Shown: one piece after another, positions 19,016-28,627 of the stretch
Layout of the letters: every line of letters begins with the position of its first letter
How positions within the stretch are numbered: position 1 is the stretch's first letter
Assembly: GCA_030373145.1 (NCBI GenBank)
Contig: JAUCZK010000002.1
Location: forward strand, 105,494-169,493
Length of the DNA stretch: 64,000 nt
Source: Cyanobium sp. CZS48M
GTDB lineage: Bacteria > Cyanobacteriota > Cyanobacteriia > PCC-6307 > Cyanobiaceae
Direction of reading: 5' to 3'
The notes under the pieces: generated by a model
The model's database searches: none
The model's input: the letters and a program-made list of their open reading frames with translations, nothing else
Told to the model about the DNA's origin: nothing
Made by a program: the position numbers and the translations under genes

Positions 19016-20607
19016 GGCGCTGGCCTCGCAGCGGACTGCGGCTGATGCAGTTGGCTGAGCACCACGCGGCCGGAGCCATCGAACACCGGGGTGCTCAGTC
19101 CGACCTGGGCCCAGGCCCGCGGCGCCACCAGCCAGACCGGGATGTAGGGGGCGGCGGCGGCGGTTTCACGCTGCAGGCGCTGCAGCAGCTCTATTCGCTC
19201 CCGTCCCTGCAGGCTCTGGCTGCGGCGCAGCTCCTCGTTCAGGCCGGGGCGGGTCCAGAAGCTGCCGCTGGCGGCACTGGGACCTTCCAGGCAGCGCTGG
19301 CCCACGGCCTTGTCGCAGCCCAGCAGTGGCTGCAGATAGTTGTCGGCGTCGGGGTAGTCGCCCATCCACTCCAGCAGGATCGAGGCGAAAGCCCCCTCGC
19401 CGAGCTGACGGTAGGCCGTGGTGGATTCCATTCCGCTCACCTCCAGCACGATGCAGTCACCCAGATCCCGGCGCAGCTGTTCCTTCCAGATCAGGGCGAA
19501 GAGCTTGTCGGCGGGAATGTTGGAGCGGAAGGTGAAGGGCAGGTTCAGCGTCTTTCCCCGGCAGTAGCCGGCCTGCTCGAACAGCCGCCGGGCTTCCGCC
19601 GGGTCAAAGGCGGGCCAGGCCGTGGGTTCGGAGCCGCTCAGGCTGGGGGGCACCAGATCCCGCAGCGGTGGCCGCAGGCCATGGGTCACCCGCTGGCTGA
19701 TCAGCTCGTGATCGAGGCTGTGGGCAATGGCACGGCGCACCAGCGGGTTCTTGAGGGGCGGCTGGTCGCTCAGCAGGGTCAGGTAGCCGATCTCCAGGGC
19801 CGGACCCACCCCTTCGAGCAGGCGCCCCCGCTGGGCGTCCTGGTGCAGGGAGAGCTGCTGGTCGCCCTCCAGACTGGTGGAGAGCAGCACATCCACCTCG
19901 CCGCTGCGCAGGGCCCCGTAGAGGGCGGTGGAGTTGCTGAGGTTGACCAGATCCAGCCCGCTGTTGGCAGGAGGCTCTCCCCAGTAGTCCTTGAAGGGCT
20001 CCAGACGCTGCTGCTGGTCGGCGAAGAAGGTGAGCCTGTAGGGGCCCGTGCCCACGAAGCGATCATTGAGGAAGCGCTTGTCGTGGCTGCGGTAGGCGGT
20101 GGGGGAGAGGGGCGTGAGACTGACGGCGCTCAGCAGCTGGGGCAGGGCGGTGAAGGGGCGCCGCAGCTTCAGCTCCAGTTCATGGCTGCCGCTGGCCCGC
20201 ACCGCAATGATCCGGTCCCCCAGCAGGTAGCTGAGCTTGCCGATCGCCAGAAAGCGCTCCAGGGTGAACACCATGGCAGCGGCATCAAATGGGGTGCCGT
20301 CGTGGAAGCGCACCCCCTGCCGCAGTGGTACCCAGGCGGTGAGCCGATCCGGGCTCATCCGCGGCAAAGCCGTGGCCAGACGGGGCTGCAGCTCGCCCCT
20401 GGCATCGATGGCATAGAGCGGATCACCGAGGGCGCTGATCAGCTGCAGGGCCCCGAAGCTGTAGGTGGCGGCCGGGTCCACCGAGTCGATCCGGGTGCGG
20501 CTGCCCACCACCAACCTCCCACTGGGCCGCTGGGGCTGGCATCCCAGCAGCAGCAGCAGCAGGGCGGCCAGCAGGGAGAGCGAGCGCAACCCCTTCAAGG
20601 CAGGCAA
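19012..20607 (-). CDS. ABC transporter substrate-binding lipoprotein, family 5
   Basis: A 531-residue extracytoplasmic solute-binding protein of the DppA/OppA class (SBP_bac_5). The N terminus is a lipoprotein signal with lipobox LLGC (lipid anchor Cys23). Family landmarks include VGSRTRIDSVDPAATYSFG, VRFHDGTPFDAAAMVFTLER, FVGTGPYRL, NPLVRRAIAHSLD and ASILLEWMGDYPDADNYLQP. The ligand (peptide, nickel or other) cannot be told from sequence. Coupled to the permease by a 4-nt overlap. Confidence 0.92.
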   Translation of the reverse strand: MPALKGLRSLSLLAALLLLLLGCQPQRPSGRLVVGSRTRIDSVDPAATYSFGALQLISALGDPLYAIDARGELQPRLATALPRMSPDRLTAWVPLRQGVRFHDGTPFDAAAMVFTLERFLAIGKLSYLLGDRIIAVRASGSHELELKLRRPFTALPQLLSAVSLTPLSPTAYRSHDKRFLNDRFVGTGPYRLTFFADQQQRLEPFKDYWGEPPANSGLDLVNLSNSTALYGALRSGEVDVLLSTSLEGDQQLSLHQDAQRGRLLEGVGPALEIGYLTLLSDQPPLKNPLVRRAIAHSLDHELISQRVTHGLRPPLRDLVPPSLSGSEPTAWPAFDPAEARRLFEQAGYCRGKTLNLPFTFRSNIPADKLFALIWKEQLRRDLGDCIVLEVSGMESTTAYRQLGEGAFASILLEWMGDYPDADNYLQPLLGCDKAVGQRCLEGPSAASGSFWTRPGLNEELRRSQSLQGRERIELLQRLQRETAAAAPYIPVWLVAPRAWAQVGLSTPVFDGSGRVVLSQLHQPQSAARPAP

Positions 20608-20645
20608 AGCGTGCAGGATGCTCCTGAGTGCTCAGAGGCGCCCAT

Positions 20646-20918
20646 TCAAGACCGCGACGGGCAGCTCTGGGCCTGGGGCAGGTGGTGCAGTTCCACCTGG
20701 CGGATTGACACCTCAAACACCGGAGAGCCGTGTCGTGCCAGGGGCCACCGCCGCACCCAGCAGCGGTCGCGGGGCGCATCCACACCGATCACCTGATAGA
20801 CGCTGGACTGGGCTGGCTCGCCGATGGTCCAGGTGGAAGCGGATTCGCCACCCGGGAGACCGGCGCTGAGGGCCACATCGGTGGTGAGGTGAACGCAGTC
20901 ACCCTGATGGAGGGTCAT
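20646..20918 (-). CDS. Small protein of unknown function
   Basis: A 90-residue frame beginning MTLHQGDCVHLTTDVALSAG. It alternates short hydrophobic and charged stretches (STWTIGEPAQSSVYQVIGVD, CWVRRWPLARHGSPVFEVS) in the manner of a small beta-barrel (SH3-like) protein; no named domain is recognised. It lies 38 nt upstream of the ABC lipoprotein gene on the same strand. Codon choice resembles the neighbours. Function not known. Confidence 0.55.
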   Translation of the reverse strand: MTLHQGDCVHLTTDVALSAGLPGGESASTWTIGEPAQSSVYQVIGVDAPRDRCWVRRWPLARHGSPVFEVSIRQVELHHLPQAQSCPSRS

Positions 20919-21228
20919 GGCGGTCGCGGGGTGGCGGGTTGAACGGCAGCCCTCATCAGGGCTGGCAGAGATGGGGGTCAGGGCTGGGTACCGGGACGCT
21001 GAGGGGGAGTGGGGGAAGGCCGTTGTGAGCTCAGGCGGTTGTGGGCCAAGGTTTCCGCACGGGTGACTGAGCTGGCGTTCAATCTGGACAAGGGGCCGGC
21101 TCAGGTGAGGGCATCAGCATCCGGGGGGGGAATGCGGAATGAATCCATCTTGACCCTGCCAGCCCCCGGCCCGTCAACAGCCTCGGCATGAGCACTCGTT
21201 CTGGCTGTCAGCAGGTCTGCTGATGCAC
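20919..21228. other. Intergenic region downstream of hom
   Basis: About 310 bp with no convincing gene; one short plus-strand frame (21009-21191) has no family features. A small hairpin (TCAGCA-GGTC-TGCTGA, 21208-21223) sits just past the hom stop and could help end its transcript, though no T-run follows. The promoter for the 20918-to-17996 leftward unit should lie here. Confidence 0.5.
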
Positions 21229-22533
21229 TCAGAGGGTGCGCAGGCAGGCCGCCACACTCTGAATCTCTGGCAGGGCACGGATCGCCGCCAGCGCCGCCTG
21301 GAATCGGGACTCCTCCACCTCATGGGTGATCACCACGATTTCAGCCTGGCCGCCGCTGGCCTCCAGCTGCACGATCGACTGGATCGACACCTCCGCCTGA
21401 CCGAAGCAGCTGCCGATACGGCCGATCACCCCGACCTGGTCGCTGGTCTGCAGGCGTACGTAGTTGCGGTGCCGGGTGCGGGAGCTCTCCACCAGGCGGC
21501 AGCGCCGCCAGCGGCTGGCCGCCAGCAGTGGATCCAGGCGGCCGCCTGTGCCGGCTGCCTGGCGGATGCCGGCGATGTTGAGGATGTCGGCCACCACCGC
21601 CGAGGCGGTGGGCCCTGCCCCAGCGCCAGGGCCATAGAACATCACCCGTCCCACGGGATCTCCCTCCACCAGGATCGCGTTGTTGACCCCATTGACCACC
21701 GCCAGGGGATGGTCGGTGGGCACCAAGGTGGGGTGCACGCGCACATCGAGGCACTCACTGCCATCGGCCGCAGTGCCCAGATGCTGGGCCACCGCCAGCA
21801 GTTTCACGCGGTAGCCCAGCTGGCTGGCATAGCTCACATCCCGCGCCTGCAGGTCGCTGATGCCGACGGTGGGGATCAACGCCCGCTCCACCGTGCCGCC
21901 GTAGGCCAGGCCGGCGAGGATCGCGATCTTGTCAGCCGCGTCATCCCCCTCCACATCGGCGGCGGGGTCGGCTTCGGCGTACCCCAGCTGCTGGGCCTCC
22001 GCCAGCACCTCGGCGTAGGCGGCCCCCTCATCCGTCATGCGGCTGAGGATGTAGTTGGTGGTGCCGTTGATGATGCCGCTCACCCGTTGGATGCGGTTGC
22101 CGCCCAGCGATTGCTTGAGGGGCTCGATGATGGGAATGCCGCCACCCACAGCCGCTTCGATCAGCACATAGACCCCCTGACGGGCCGCGGCATCGGCGAT
22201 CTCCTCGCCATGGCGGGCGATCACGGCCTTGTTGGCCGTCACCACTGATTTACCGGCGGCAATGGCCGCAAGGATCAGGCTGCGGGCCGGCTCCAGCCCG
22301 CCCATCACTTCCACGACGATCTCCACCGAGGGGTCGTTCACCACCTCGGCCGGGTCGGTGCTCAGCAGCTCGGGGGGCAGGGCCACGGGCCGCGGCCGGC
22401 TGAGATCGCGCACGGCGATGCGCCGCAACTCCAGCTCCGCCACCAGCGGATGGCGCCCATCCGGGGAGGTGAGGATCTCGGCGACACCGGCCCCCACCGT
22501 GCCCAGACCGAGCAAGCCGATGCCGATGGTCAT
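21229..22533 (-). CDS. hom: Homoserine dehydrogenase
   Basis: Reduces aspartate semialdehyde to homoserine, the branch to threonine and methionine. The 434 residues show the NAD(P) fold (IGLLGLGTVGAGVAEIL, 5-21), SVVTANKAVIARHGEE, the catalytic centre with GIINGTTNYILSRM, LGYAEADPAADVEGDDAADK and KIAILAGLAYG, and a C-terminal ACT domain (about 347-420, DQVGVIGRIGSCFGQAEVSI) for feedback by threonine. Full length. Last gene of a long leftward run, 34 nt after sufE. Confidence 0.96.
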   Translation of the reverse strand: MTIGIGLLGLGTVGAGVAEILTSPDGRHPLVAELELRRIAVRDLSRPRPVALPPELLSTDPAEVVNDPSVEIVVEVMGGLEPARSLILAAIAAGKSVVTANKAVIARHGEEIADAAARQGVYVLIEAAVGGGIPIIEPLKQSLGGNRIQRVSGIINGTTNYILSRMTDEGAAYAEVLAEAQQLGYAEADPAADVEGDDAADKIAILAGLAYGGTVERALIPTVGISDLQARDVSYASQLGYRVKLLAVAQHLGTAADGSECLDVRVHPTLVPTDHPLAVVNGVNNAILVEGDPVGRVMFYGPGAGAGPTASAVVADILNIAGIRQAAGTGGRLDPLLAASRWRRCRLVESSRTRHRNYVRLQTSDQVGVIGRIGSCFGQAEVSIQSIVQLEASGGQAEIVVITHEVEESRFQAALAAIRALPEIQSVAACLRTL

Positions 22534-22567
22534 GCCGAATGTGCCGCGAAACCAATGATCCTAGAAA

Positions 22568-22987
22568 TCATTTCGCCACCAGGCCCCTGGCCTGGGCCTG
22601 CATCATCTTGAGGATGTTCAGGAACCCATTGGCGCGCGATGGGGTGAGACTGCCCTGGAGGCCTGTTTCGCTCAAAAAACCTGGGTCCAGATCAGCGGCC
22701 TGGTCTGGTGCCAGACCCTCCAGACCGGCGATCAGCAGGGCCAGCAGCCCCTTGGTGATCTGGGCGTCGGAGTCCCCGCGCCAGTGGAGCTTGCCGTCGA
22801 CCAGCTGGCCCACCACGTACACCTGGGACACACAGCCCTTGACCTTGAACACCTCCTGACGGAATTCGTCGGGCAGGGGCTCAAGCTTCTTGGCCAGCCA
22901 GAGCACGTACTCATAGCGGCGCTTGGGGTCACTGGTGCCGCGCAGGCGCTCCACGATCGCGTCGAGGCTGTCACTGCCGGTGCTCAT
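22568..22987 (-). CDS. sufE: Cysteine desulfurase sulfur acceptor SufE
   Basis: Takes persulfide from the cysteine desulfurase SufS and hands it to the Fe-S scaffold. From ATG 22987 (MSTGSDSLDAIVERLRGTSD) the product is 139 residues; an upstream in-frame ATG adds a Ser/Ala-rich stretch unlike the family. The acceptor is Cys52 in VKGCVSQVYV, and the family segments GDSDAQITKGLLALLIAGLEG and LKMMQAQARGL are present. Fe-S supply is relevant to nearby PSI and b6f genes, but no suf operon is here. Confidence 0.94.
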   Translation of the reverse strand: MSTGSDSLDAIVERLRGTSDPKRRYEYVLWLAKKLEPLPDEFRQEVFKVKGCVSQVYVVGQLVDGKLHWRGDSDAQITKGLLALLIAGLEGLAPDQAADLDPGFLSETGLQGSLTPSRANGFLNILKMMQAQARGLVAK

Positions 22988-23030
22988 CAACGGGGCCAGG
23001 GCGGAAGTGGCCCCAGTGTGGCGCTTGCCC

Positions 23031-23558
23031 TCAGCTGCGGCGGCGCTGCTGCAGCGCCAGCCCACCCACCAGAGCGCCCAGGCCGGTGACGCCGCCGATC
23101 AGCAGCAAAGAATGGCGTTGATGCGCTGAGAGGACCGAGGGCATCGGGCTCTGATCGCTGCTGCTCACCCGATCCAGCTGGGCCTGGCCTGCCTGGGTGG
23201 GCACCTCAAGAAAATCGCGGTGTCCGGGGCCTGCATCCACCTGCAGCTCCCAGTCGCCATCGGCGCCCTTGGGCATGGTGAAGCTGAGGCGCCCCTGGGC
23301 ATTCATCTGACCCACTTCCACGGGCTGTCCCCCATCAGGGGGCACCAGCCGCACCAAGGCGCCCTTGACGGGTTCGCCGTTGGAGAAGTGGCTTTCGAGC
23401 ATCAGCCCGTCGCGCAGGGATTGGAGCCGGTCCAGGCTGGATTCAATCGCGTGGGCCTCCGCAGGGCCTGGAGCAACGAGCATGGCCACCACTGCCCCGA
23501 GGGCCGGGAGTGCCAGCAGGCTGCAGAGCCGGGTGAAGCGGGGAGTGATCATCGCCAA
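23031..23558 (-). CDS. Secreted or membrane-anchored protein with carboxypeptidase-regulatory-like domain
   Basis: A 175-residue protein with a Sec signal (LCSLLALPALGAVVAMLVAP ... AEAHAIESSLD), a single Ig-like/transthyretin-like beta domain (SHFSNGEPVKGALVRLVPPD, GQMNAQGRLSFTMPKGADGD) and a C-terminal membrane helix (LLLIGGVTGLGALVGGLALQ) followed by RRR. The layout suggests an extracytoplasmic domain anchored at its C terminus. Resemblance to metal-uptake accessory proteins is only by architecture. It lies 43 nt upstream of sufE. Confidence 0.7.
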   Translation of the reverse strand: MAMITPRFTRLCSLLALPALGAVVAMLVAPGPAEAHAIESSLDRLQSLRDGLMLESHFSNGEPVKGALVRLVPPDGGQPVEVGQMNAQGRLSFTMPKGADGDWELQVDAGPGHRDFLEVPTQAGQAQLDRVSSSDQSPMPSVLSAHQRHSLLLIGGVTGLGALVGGLALQQRRRS

Positions 23559-23602
23559 GGCGTGGTCGCTTGCGGAGGGACTGACCCAACGCTAAGGCGC
23601 GA

Positions 23603-23872
23603 TCAGGAGGCTGACCAGCGGCTGCCGGCGGCTTGGCCCTTGCCGGCCTGCACCATCCGCACCATCGAGCTGACCATCATCGAGAGGGCTTCACTGGGCT
23701 GGGAGCGGTGGCCCAGCTCCGCCGCCATCACCCGCTCGGGCACCGTGCCGGCTCCGATGGCGTTGGCGCCGACGCGCCGGGCGGGGGAGGGGCGGGACTG
23801 ATCGAAGCTGAGGTCCAAGGAAACAGGGGCTCGCACAGCGGGATCCTGGCAAAAGATCGGCGTGAGGGCCAT
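23603..23872 (-). CDS. Small protein of unknown function
   Basis: An 89-residue frame (MALTPIFCQDPAVRAPVSLD ...) whose start sits exactly at the stop of the 5-FTHF cyclo-ligase gene (1-nt overlap), which supports its being a real, coupled gene. It has an amphipathic C-terminal helix (EALSMMVSSMVRMVQAGKGQ) and a conserved-looking RRVGANAIGAGTVPERVM segment. No domain is recognised. Confidence 0.55.
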   Translation of the reverse strand: MALTPIFCQDPAVRAPVSLDLSFDQSRPSPARRVGANAIGAGTVPERVMAAELGHRSQPSEALSMMVSSMVRMVQAGKGQAAGSRWSAS

Positions 23873-24477
23873 CAGAGTGCGGGTCTCTCAACAGGTTGCA
23901 ACCATTCGATCCCCTGTTCGCTGAGCCAGCCGTCGAAGGGAACGTCCCATGGATCCTGCGGCAGTCGCTCCACGGCGCAGGCGGCGGGGGCCACGATCAG
24001 GGCCGGCACCGAGCGCCAGGCGGGATCGGCCCGCAGCCGGTCGAACCAGCCACCCCCATAGCCCAGGCGGACAGCGCGGCGGTCGTAGGCGAGGGCCGGC
24101 ACCAGCAGCAGACCAAGGGCCGACGCCGGCAGCGGCCTGCCCGCCGGCGACGGCGCCGGAACCCCCGCGGCATCGGGCTGGAGCGGATCCCCGGGCTGCC
24201 AGATCTCGTAGCCCAGCCTCCCCGCTCCCTGCGGAGCTCGGATGGCGGGCAGGGCCAGCCGGCCTGGAAGCGCTTCGGTCAGCTCCCGCAGATCGGGTTC
24301 CCCCGCCAGGGGCCAGTAGAGACCCAGCCGCTGGTCGGCCCCGATCAGCCTGGGGATCACAGCTTGGGCCTGCTCCAGCAGCCGCCTCCGCTGCTCCTCG
24401 GGCTGCTGGGCGCGCCGCTGGCGGAAGTGCCGCCTCCAGAGGGGCTTGGGGTCGCCCGGCCCCGGTGTGCCCGCCAT
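23872..24477 (-). CDS. 5-formyltetrahydrofolate cyclo-ligase
   Basis: ATP-dependent conversion of 5-formyl-THF to 5,10-methenyl-THF in one-carbon metabolism. The 201-residue protein has the basic N-terminal helix (LWRRHFRQRRAQ), LGLYWPLAGEPDLREL, LLLVPALAYDRRAVRLGYGG and the signature GYGGGWFDRL that contacts ATP phosphates. Length is normal for MTHFS. It overlaps the ruvC stop by 1 nt and the next gene by 1 nt. Confidence 0.9.
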   Translation of the reverse strand: MAGTPGPGDPKPLWRRHFRQRRAQQPEEQRRRLLEQAQAVIPRLIGADQRLGLYWPLAGEPDLRELTEALPGRLALPAIRAPQGAGRLGYEIWQPGDPLQPDAAGVPAPSPAGRPLPASALGLLLVPALAYDRRAVRLGYGGGWFDRLRADPAWRSVPALIVAPAACAVERLPQDPWDVPFDGWLSEQGIEWLQPVERPAL

Positions 24478-24938
24478 CAGCGCTGAAACCAGGCCGTGAT
24501 GGCGGCGGCGAGGGCATCGGCGGCGTCATCGGGGCGCGGGGGCGTCTCCAGGTCCAGTTCACGCATCACGGCGTCGAGCACGTCGTTCTTGTCGGCATGG
24601 CCGGATCCCGTGAGGGCCAGCTTGATCTGCATCGGCGGAAACTCCACCACCGGCACCCGCAGGCGGGCCAGGGTCATCATCACCACCCCCCGGGCCTGCA
24701 CCACCGAAATGGTGGTGCTGGAGCGATAGAAGAAGAACTTCTCGACACAGGCCAGCTCAGGACTCCAGCGGCGCACCAGCCAGCGCAGGTCGCGGGCGAT
24801 CTCCACCAGCCGCTCCCCCTCCGGAGTGCCGGCTTCGGTGCGGATCATTCCGCAATCCAGCAGGCGCTGGGGCGGGCCGGTCTCGATCAGGCCATAGCCG
24901 ACACGGGCCAGGCCTGGATCGATGCCGAGGATGCGCAA
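24477..24938 (-). CDS. ruvC: Crossover junction endodeoxyribonuclease RuvC
   Basis: Resolves Holliday junctions with RuvAB. The 153-residue protein begins [19 protein letters not shown], with Asp7 as the first metal ligand; the second acidic cluster is VEKFFFYRS (Glu in CVEKFF), and the C-terminal [11 protein letters not shown] supplies the last two aspartates. Normal length. It lies 4 nt after chlI in the same orientation. Confidence 0.95.
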   Translation of the reverse strand: MRILGIDPGLARVGYGLIETGPPQRLLDCGMIRTEAGTPEGERLVEIARDLRWLVRRWSPELACVEKFFFYRSSTTISVVQARGVVMMTLARLRVPVVEFPPMQIKLALTGSGHADKNDVLDAVMRELDLETPPRPDDAADALAAAITAWFQR

Positions 24939-24942
24939 GGCC

Positions 24943-26028
24943 TCAGGCCGCCAGGGCCAGCTGGAAGGCGTCGCGGGCGGTGTCGGTCACCTCGAAGATC
25001 TTGCAGAACACCTTGATCACCCGATCACCGGAATCGATCTGCTCCAGCGGATCCTTGCGCAAGCGGTGGCGCAGGCAGCAGGCCACCACCCGCGCCACAT
25101 CGTCGTCGTTCACTTCGGTGCGGCCTTCGAAGGCGGCCAGGGCCCGGGCCGCCCGGTTGGTGACGATGTCGCCGCGCAGGCCGTCCACATTGAGCTCACC
25201 GCAGACCGCCGAGATGCGGATGCGCAGATCGGGGTCGATCAGCACCTGGGGCAACCGCTGCTGGGCCTCCACCACCCGCTGCTGCAGCGCCTCCTGGGCG
25301 CCCAGATGGTGGCTGTTGAAGCCTTCAGGATCGCTGTCGTAGCCGGTGCGCTGATCCACCACCTGCACGCGAAGCTCCGGATCACGCACCGTGCGCACCT
25401 CCACGCTCATGCCGAAGCGATCCAGCAGCTGGGGCCGCAGTTCCCCTTCCTCGGGGTTGCCCGAGCCGATCAGCACGAAGCGGGCCGGGTGGCGCACCGA
25501 CACCCCCTCCCGCTCCACCGTGTTCCAGCCCGACGCTGCCGAATCCAGCAGCACGTCCACCAGGTGGTCGTCGAGCAGGTTCACCTCATCGACATAGAGC
25601 AGGCCGCGGTTGGCCTTGGCCAGCAGGCCCGGCTCAAAGGCCCGCACGCCCTCACTCAGGGCTTTTTCGATGTCGATCGTGCCGCAGAGGCGGTCTTCTG
25701 TGGCCCCCAGGGGCAGGTCCACCATCGGCACCTGGCGCGGCTCCACCGGCAGCGTTTCGCCACTCTCCGCCCGCTGGCGCACCTCGACGCTCTGCAGGTC
25801 GGGGTCGCTGGGGGAGCTGTTGTAAGGATCGCCGGCAACGACATCGATTTCCGGCAGCAGATCAGCAAGGGCGCGGATCGTGGTGCTCTTGCCCGTGCCC
25901 CGGTCGCCCATTATCATCACCCCGCCGATGCGCGGATCGATCACGTTCAGCAGCAGGGCGAGCTTCATCTCCTCCTGGCCGACAATGGCGGTGAAGGGGA
26001 AGGCCCTGCGTTGGCGGGTCTGACTCAC
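24943..26028 (-). CDS. chlI: Magnesium chelatase ATPase subunit I
   Basis: AAA+ subunit that, with ChlD and ChlH, inserts Mg into protoporphyrin IX, the first committed step to chlorophyll. The 361-residue protein has Walker [10 protein letters not shown] (41-49), Walker [17 protein letters not shown] with the NLLDDH motif, the sensor [23 protein letters not shown], and the C-terminal helical lid. Its ATG overlaps the DUF3370 stop as ATGA (26025-26028). ChlD and ChlH are elsewhere. Confidence 0.97.
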   Translation of the reverse strand: MSQTRQRRAFPFTAIVGQEEMKLALLLNVIDPRIGGVMIMGDRGTGKSTTIRALADLLPEIDVVAGDPYNSSPSDPDLQSVEVRQRAESGETLPVEPRQVPMVDLPLGATEDRLCGTIDIEKALSEGVRAFEPGLLAKANRGLLYVDEVNLLDDHLVDVLLDSAASGWNTVEREGVSVRHPARFVLIGSGNPEEGELRPQLLDRFGMSVEVRTVRDPELRVQVVDQRTGYDSDPEGFNSHHLGAQEALQQRVVEAQQRLPQVLIDPDLRIRISAVCGELNVDGLRGDIVTNRAARALAAFEGRTEVNDDDVARVVACCLRHRLRKDPLEQIDSGDRVIKVFCKIFEVTDTARDAFQLALAA

Positions 26029-27503
26029 GGACGGGTTGCCGGCACGGATTCGGATTGTTTCACAGCTGGCTGGCCCAGCGCCGGCGCGGGCAGCAGGCTC
26101 AGCACCTGGGGGGGCGTGGCGTCGGCGGGGTAGATCAGCCGCACCCTCAGCTGCCGCTGCTGGCCAGGGGCCAGGCTGATGCGCCCGAGGCTGGGGCCCT
26201 TTTCGCCCTGGCGCTGCACCAGGTGGAACCAGCGCCGGCCGGCGGGGCGGCCCTCCGGACCATCCAGCCCGCTCACCTCCACCGTGCCGCGAAACACCAC
26301 CGCCCGTGGTGGGGTGAGGTTGAAGAGGAGGCCCCCCTCGGGTCTGTCGGTCTTGCGCGGGGATTCCAGGGCCAGATCCAGGGCCACCGGGGCCTTGGTG
26401 TCATTCACCAGGGGAAGGGTCAGGTCGTACTCCACGCCGTAGTTGCCGTGGGCGGCCCAGGCGGTGCCGGGGTAGAAGGCCTGCAGCTCGGCGGTCTGCA
26501 CCTGGCCGCTGCCCAGGCTGCCCCGCTCCAGCGAGGCGATCGGCCAGGACACCGGTGCACTGCGCACGGAGAGCACCTTGCTGCCGGGATCGCTGAGCTT
26601 CGCGCTCCAGCGGCTGCCCGTCTGCACACCGCTCACCCGCGAGTAGATGATCCCGCCGCTCTGCCCCCTGGGGGTGGGCACATGCTCCTTGGCGCTGAGC
26701 CCGGCCCGCAGCAGCCGGCTCCAGACCTCCGGCTCCGGTGGACGCTCACCTCCGAAGGCGGCCAGGGTGGCCAGCTGCACCGGGCCGTCACTCTCCAGCC
26801 GCAGCTGCAGGTTGCGGCCATTGAGCAGGGGGTCGAGCCCCTTCACGGGAATCGGCAGGGCCAGCAGGGTGGTGAGCTGACCCGGGGCCAGGCTCCACTC
26901 CTGGGGTATGCCGACGCCGCGGCGGTTCTGAAGCATTTCGGCGGCCACCCTTGAGCCGGGTCCGGCATACACCGACGTGCCGTCGTGGCTCATCAGGGGC
27001 GGCAGGGGCAGGAAAGGAGCCGCCGGCTGGGCTGGATCGCTCGACTGGGACAGGGCCGTGGATCCCCCCAGCACCCGCAGCCGCACCGGCTTGCTGCTTT
27101 TAGGCGCAGCCACCACCCCCAGCCAGAGCACGGAGTCGAGGGTTTCCGGCCGGCCGGCGTAGACGTGGTGGCTGAACAGGTCGAAGCGTCCCTGCAGGGG
27201 AACGTTCAGGTGGGCCTCAGGGCTGGAGAACGCTTGGCCGGCGAGGGTTCCGCTGCCGTTGAAGGTGGAGAGCAGGATGCCTGGCTGGATGATCAGCTCA
27301 GGGTTGTTGTCGTTGATCACCGCCACCCGGTCGAGCCCGCCGCTGAGGGGACGCACCTGCTGGGGTCTCAGCACGGTGGTGGGGGCGGGGGCTGGCGTCA
27401 CCGCAGGTGCTGGTGCGGCGGCCGGGACCGTGACGGGGGCTTTGGCCTGGGCCGCGCCGGCGCTGAGCAGAAGGCCGGTGGCCATGGTCAGGAGGAGCAT
27501 CAA
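26025..27503 (-). CDS. DUF3370 family exported protein
   Basis: A 492-residue protein with a Sec signal ([14 protein letters not shown]) and an Ala/Pro linker, followed by the cyanobacterial DUF3370 domain beginning [16 protein letters not shown], with [18 protein letters not shown] and the C-terminal [21 protein letters not shown]. Likely periplasmic or cell-surface; no catalytic motif is visible and the function is unknown. It is sandwiched with 2-nt and 4-nt junctions between the beta-lactamase-like gene and chlI, so the three are probably co-translated. Confidence 0.85.
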   Translation of the reverse strand: MMLLLTMATGLLLSAGAAQAKAPVTVPAAAPAPAVTPAPAPTTVLRPQQVRPLSGGLDRVAVINDNNPELIIQPGILLSTFNGSGTLAGQAFSSPEAHLNVPLQGRFDLFSHHVYAGRPETLDSVLWLGVVAAPKSSKPVRLRVLGGSTALSQSSDPAQPAAPFLPLPPLMSHDGTSVYAGPGSRVAAEMLQNRRGVGIPQEWSLAPGQLTTLLALPIPVKGLDPLLNGRNLQLRLESDGPVQLATLAAFGGERPPEPEVWSRLLRAGLSAKEHVPTPRGQSGGIIYSRVSGVQTGSRWSAKLSDPGSKVLSVRSAPVSWPIASLERGSLGSGQVQTAELQAFYPGTAWAAHGNYGVEYDLTLPLVNDTKAPVALDLALESPRKTDRPEGGLLFNLTPPRAVVFRGTVEVSGLDGPEGRPAGRRWFHLVQRQGEKGPSLGRISLAPGQQRQLRVRLIYPADATPPQVLSLLPAPALGQPAVKQSESVPATRP

Positions 27504-27505
27504 CG

Positions 27506-28594
27506 TCAGCGGGGTTGGGGAGAGGGATCGCTGCGACCCACGAGGGTTTCGCTCACCGCGGCGGCCATGGCCCGGATCAGATCGGTGGAGCGGGGGTCGT
27601 TGAACGGGCCTTTGACCATGAACCCTGCCACAGCTCTCTTGCCGTTGGGGAGCTCAATCAGGCCCGCGTCGGCGTAGGCGATGCCGATGTCACCGGTCTT
27701 GTTGAGCACGGTCAGTCCACGGGCCATCAGCTCGCTGTCGGGGTCGCTGGAGCTGCCCCCCAGACCCTTGAGCAGCCCGGCGGGCAACAGGGTGTTGGTG
27801 CGGGAGGTGCCCATGATCGTGCGGAAGTGGTCTCGGGCCCGGGGGCTGAGCTTCTCGCCGATGTCCACCACCGCGAATGAGCGGGCCAGATCGCGGGGGC
27901 TGGTGGTGTTGGTGCCTTCGAGGTCGGGCAGCCAGTTGTTGATCACCGTGGCCGGCAGGCCCAGGGCCTGGAAGTGGGCATTGGCGGCGGCCTTGCCGCC
28001 GAGGCGTTTGATCAGCAGGTTGGTGGCGCTGTTGTCGCTCACCCGGATCATCTCGGTGGCGGCTTCGTAAAAGGGAAAGCGGGTGCCCAGGGGGCGACTG
28101 GCCATCCAGCCGGCCCCACCGCCCATCACCTCCTTGGTGAGTGGCAGCGGTTCGTTCCAGCGCAATTTGCCGGAGTCGAGGTCGTCGAGGGCCGCCAGCA
28201 GGATCGGGGTCTTGATCGAGCTCGCCGCCGGCAGGGGCGTGTCGGGGTTCAGCTGGGCGTAGCGGCCGTCATCCAGCACCAGCAGGAAGCCGCCCACCTT
28301 GAGATCCTTCTGCTCGGCGGCCAGGGCCTTCCAGCGCTGGCTGAGCTTGGTGAGCTCCACCCGGGGCTCGAAGCGGCCCAGGGCCAGTCCCCCCTTGGGG
28401 GTGGGTACCGGTGAGCTGGCGCTGCTGGCCTTGGGGGCTTCCATCGCCCCCTGGGCCAGCTTCGGCGCCAGTTGTTTCAAGGCGGTGCCGGTGAGCACCC
28501 CGAGGCCCAGGCCCATCACCAGCAGGCGCAGGACGAGGGCCAAGGGTTGGAACCAGCCGGGGGATCCGGAACGGGGGGAGCGACCCGTAGGCAC
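27506..28594 (-). CDS. Serine beta-lactamase-fold hydrolase (class A-like)
   Basis: A 362-residue protein with an N-terminal membrane anchor or uncleaved signal (LALVLRLLVMGLGLGVLTG), a low-complexity linker, and a class A beta-lactamase fold. Motifs: SSIK (125-128; active-site SxxK), VSDNSATN (SDN box) and KTGDIG (KTG box). An omega-loop-like LEGTNTTS is present but does not match the class A ExxxN spacing exactly. Possible roles are D,D-peptidase-type cell-wall work or beta-lactam hydrolysis; sequence cannot decide. Embedded in the chlI run. Confidence 0.85.
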   Translation of the reverse strand: MPTGRSPRSGSPGWFQPLALVLRLLVMGLGLGVLTGTALKQLAPKLAQGAMEAPKASSASSPVPTPKGGLALGRFEPRVELTKLSQRWKALAAEQKDLKVGGFLLVLDDGRYAQLNPDTPLPAASSIKTPILLAALDDLDSGKLRWNEPLPLTKEVMGGGAGWMASRPLGTRFPFYEAATEMIRVSDNSATNLLIKRLGGKAAANAHFQALGLPATVINNWLPDLEGTNTTSPRDLARSFAVVDIGEKLSPRARDHFRTIMGTSRTNTLLPAGLLKGLGGSSSDPDSELMARGLTVLNKTGDIGIAYADAGLIELPNGKRAVAGFMVKGPFNDPRSTDLIRAMAAAVSETLVGRSDPSPQPR

Positions 28595-28627
28595 GATGCA
28601 GCCGGGGGCGACGGAGATGGCAGGACC

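Noticed and set aside
18856..20796. Plus-strand frame of 646 codons over the peptide ABC genes
   Set aside because: Antisense shadow of the binding protein and permease genes, which have clear family motifs.
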